Shown here: positions 5,308 through 6,061 of the stretch, piece after piece | How positions within the stretch are numbered: the first letter of the stretch is position 1 | Layout: every line of letters starts with the position of its first letter | NCBI GenBank assembly: GCA_021815935.1 | Contig: JAKAZH010000113.1 | Location: 1-6,061 of the forward strand | Reading direction: 5' to 3' | From: Actinomycetes bacterium | Lineage (GTDB): Bacteria; Actinomycetota; Acidimicrobiia; Acidimicrobiales; Palsa-688 | Length of the DNA stretch: 6,061 nucleotides | Notes under the pieces: model-generated | The model's database searches: none | Seen by the model: only the letters and a program-made list of their open reading frames with translations | Told to the model about the DNA's origin: nothing | Position numbers and translations under genes: made by a program

Positions 5308-6061
5308 GTGCGCAGGACTGACACGCTCGCTTCGCCCTCCAGCACTCTGAGTTCGCTGCCGAGCGGGCGAGTTCTGATCATTTCAGCGAGCATGGGCGCA
5401 GGCCACGACGGCGCGGCTCGCAACCTTGCTCAACAACTCCGCGAGGAAGGCCACGACGCCGTCATCGAGGATTTCCTCGCAAGCGCGCCGCTCGGAATCG
5501 GCTCGGCCCTTCGATCTGGGTACGAATTCGAGTTGAGGCACGTGCCGTCGGCCTACGAAGCGTCCTACCGGCTGTGGTACCGGGTGCCCTGGCTGTCGAG
5601 GTTTCTCGCCGTGGTCGTGACAATGCTCACCCGACGCAGGCTTCTTCGATGGGTGTCGAAGTTCGATCCGACTGTGGTCGTATCGACCTACCCTTTGGCG
5701 ACCATCTGTCTAGGGAGGTTACGCCGCAGAGACCGCCTCGCGGTGCCGGTCGTCAACTTCATCACCGACTTCGGCGTGCACCCCCTCTGGGTGCACCCAG
5801 GCGTCGACGTCAATCTTGCGATTCACGAGGGTTCCGCAATAGAGGCGAGCCGGCTTTCGAGGCGTCCAAGTGTTGCTTGCGGTCCGGCAGTGCCGCTGCG
5901 ATTCGAGCAGTCACAACTTCCCGCTCGCAGCGTCATACGAGAGCAACTCGGACTCGACGACGAACAGCGCGCCGTGTTGGTTGTGGCCGGCTCGTGGGGG
6001 GTCGGAAGCATTCTTGAGACCTGGGCCGAAATTTCCTCCGATGACCGTTTCGTACCCGTAG
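5308..6061 (+). CDS. MGDG-synthase-like GT-B glycosyltransferase, N-terminal part
   Basis: An open frame of 251 codons runs off the right edge. From residue 20 it reads RVLIISASMGAGHDGAARNL, with GAGH at 30-33, the acceptor-domain signature of the monogalactosyldiacylglycerol synthase family. Further on are DPTVVVSTYPLA, FITDFGVHPLWVHPGVD (151-167; TDF and HPLW are typical) and the start of the nucleotide-sugar-binding half, REQLGLDD followed by VLVVAGSWGVGS with GSWGVGS at 228-234. Such enzymes transfer a hexose from UDP-sugar to diacylglycerol or a related lipid at the cytoplasmic membrane face; related MurG-like GT28 enzymes use other lipids. The acceptor here is unknown. GTG at 5308 is the only start codon in this frame between the hydrolase stop and the GAGH motif, apart from an ATG inside the motif itself. 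About 120-150 residues are probably missing. It lies in the same reading frame as the hydrolase, separated by one TGA. Confidence 0.82.
   Translation, partial: MRRTDTLASPSSTLSSLPSGRVLIISASMGAGHDGAARNLAQQLREEGHDAVIEDFLASAPLGIGSALRSGYEFELRHVPSAYEASYRLWYRVPWLSRFLAVVVTMLTRRRLLRWVSKFDPTVVVSTYPLATICLGRLRRRDRLAVPVVNFITDFGVHPLWVHPGVDVNLAIHEGSAIEASRLSRRPSVACGPAVPLRFEQSQLPARSVIREQLGLDDEQRAVLVVAGSWGVGSILETWAEISSDDRFVPV

Noticed and set aside
5574..6017. Plus-strand frame of 147 codons inside the glycosyltransferase
   Set aside because: Out of frame with the GAGH, TDFGVHPLW and GSWGVGS motifs; Arg-rich composition marks it as a shadow.

Overview
The window looks like chromosomal DNA from a high-GC actinobacterium. 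Three things point that way: a CofC/FbiD-type guanylyltransferase (coenzyme F420 pathway), an HU protein with a long Lys/Ala/Pro tail like mycobacterial HupB or Streptomyces HupS, and a RibD_C-family reductase that resembles mycobacterial Rv2671. Several start codons sit 6-9 nt after a TANNNT hexamer with no Shine-Dalgarno, which suggests leaderless mRNAs, common in actinobacteria. An Acidimicrobiia-like lineage is possible but cannot be settled from this sequence. No mobile element, CRISPR array, rRNA or tRNA was seen.

Layout: (1) 1-354, minus strand: N-terminal part of a RibD_C/pyrimidine-reductase-like protein that runs off the left edge. (2) 355-448: divergent intergenic region with a 12-bp tandem repeat and a 10-bp palindrome. 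(3) 449-1794, plus strand: cofC/fbiD followed by a PIG-L/LmbE-family zinc deacetylase, overlapping by ATGA and so probably translationally coupled. (4) 1795-1927: convergent gap with two strong hairpins. (5) 1928-2467, minus strand: tailed HU protein, with a GTG start and a clear GGAGGT ribosome-binding site. (6) 2468-2574: divergent regulatory region with a promoter for each side, a perfect 15-bp palindrome over the plus-strand -35, and a second 12-bp palindrome in the HU leader. (7) 2575-5235, plus strand: an 886-residue GH63/MGH1-like glycoside hydrolase. (8) 5308-6061, plus strand: N-terminal part of an MGDG-synthase-like GT-B glycosyltransferase, cut by the right edge.

The left half concerns cofactors: CofC makes the activated 3-carbon unit for the F420 side chain, and the divergent RibD_C protein belongs to the family that reduces riboflavin-pathway pyrimidines, the pathway that also feeds deazaflavin synthesis. 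The right half concerns glycans: a cytoplasmic glucosidase-type enzyme next to a probable lipid glycosyltransferase. HU sits between them as a separate unit. I see no clearly new defence or mobile system. The points most worth checking are the operator-like palindromes between HU and the hydrolase, the repeated leaderless-start architecture, and the coupling of cofC to a PIG-L deacetylase.
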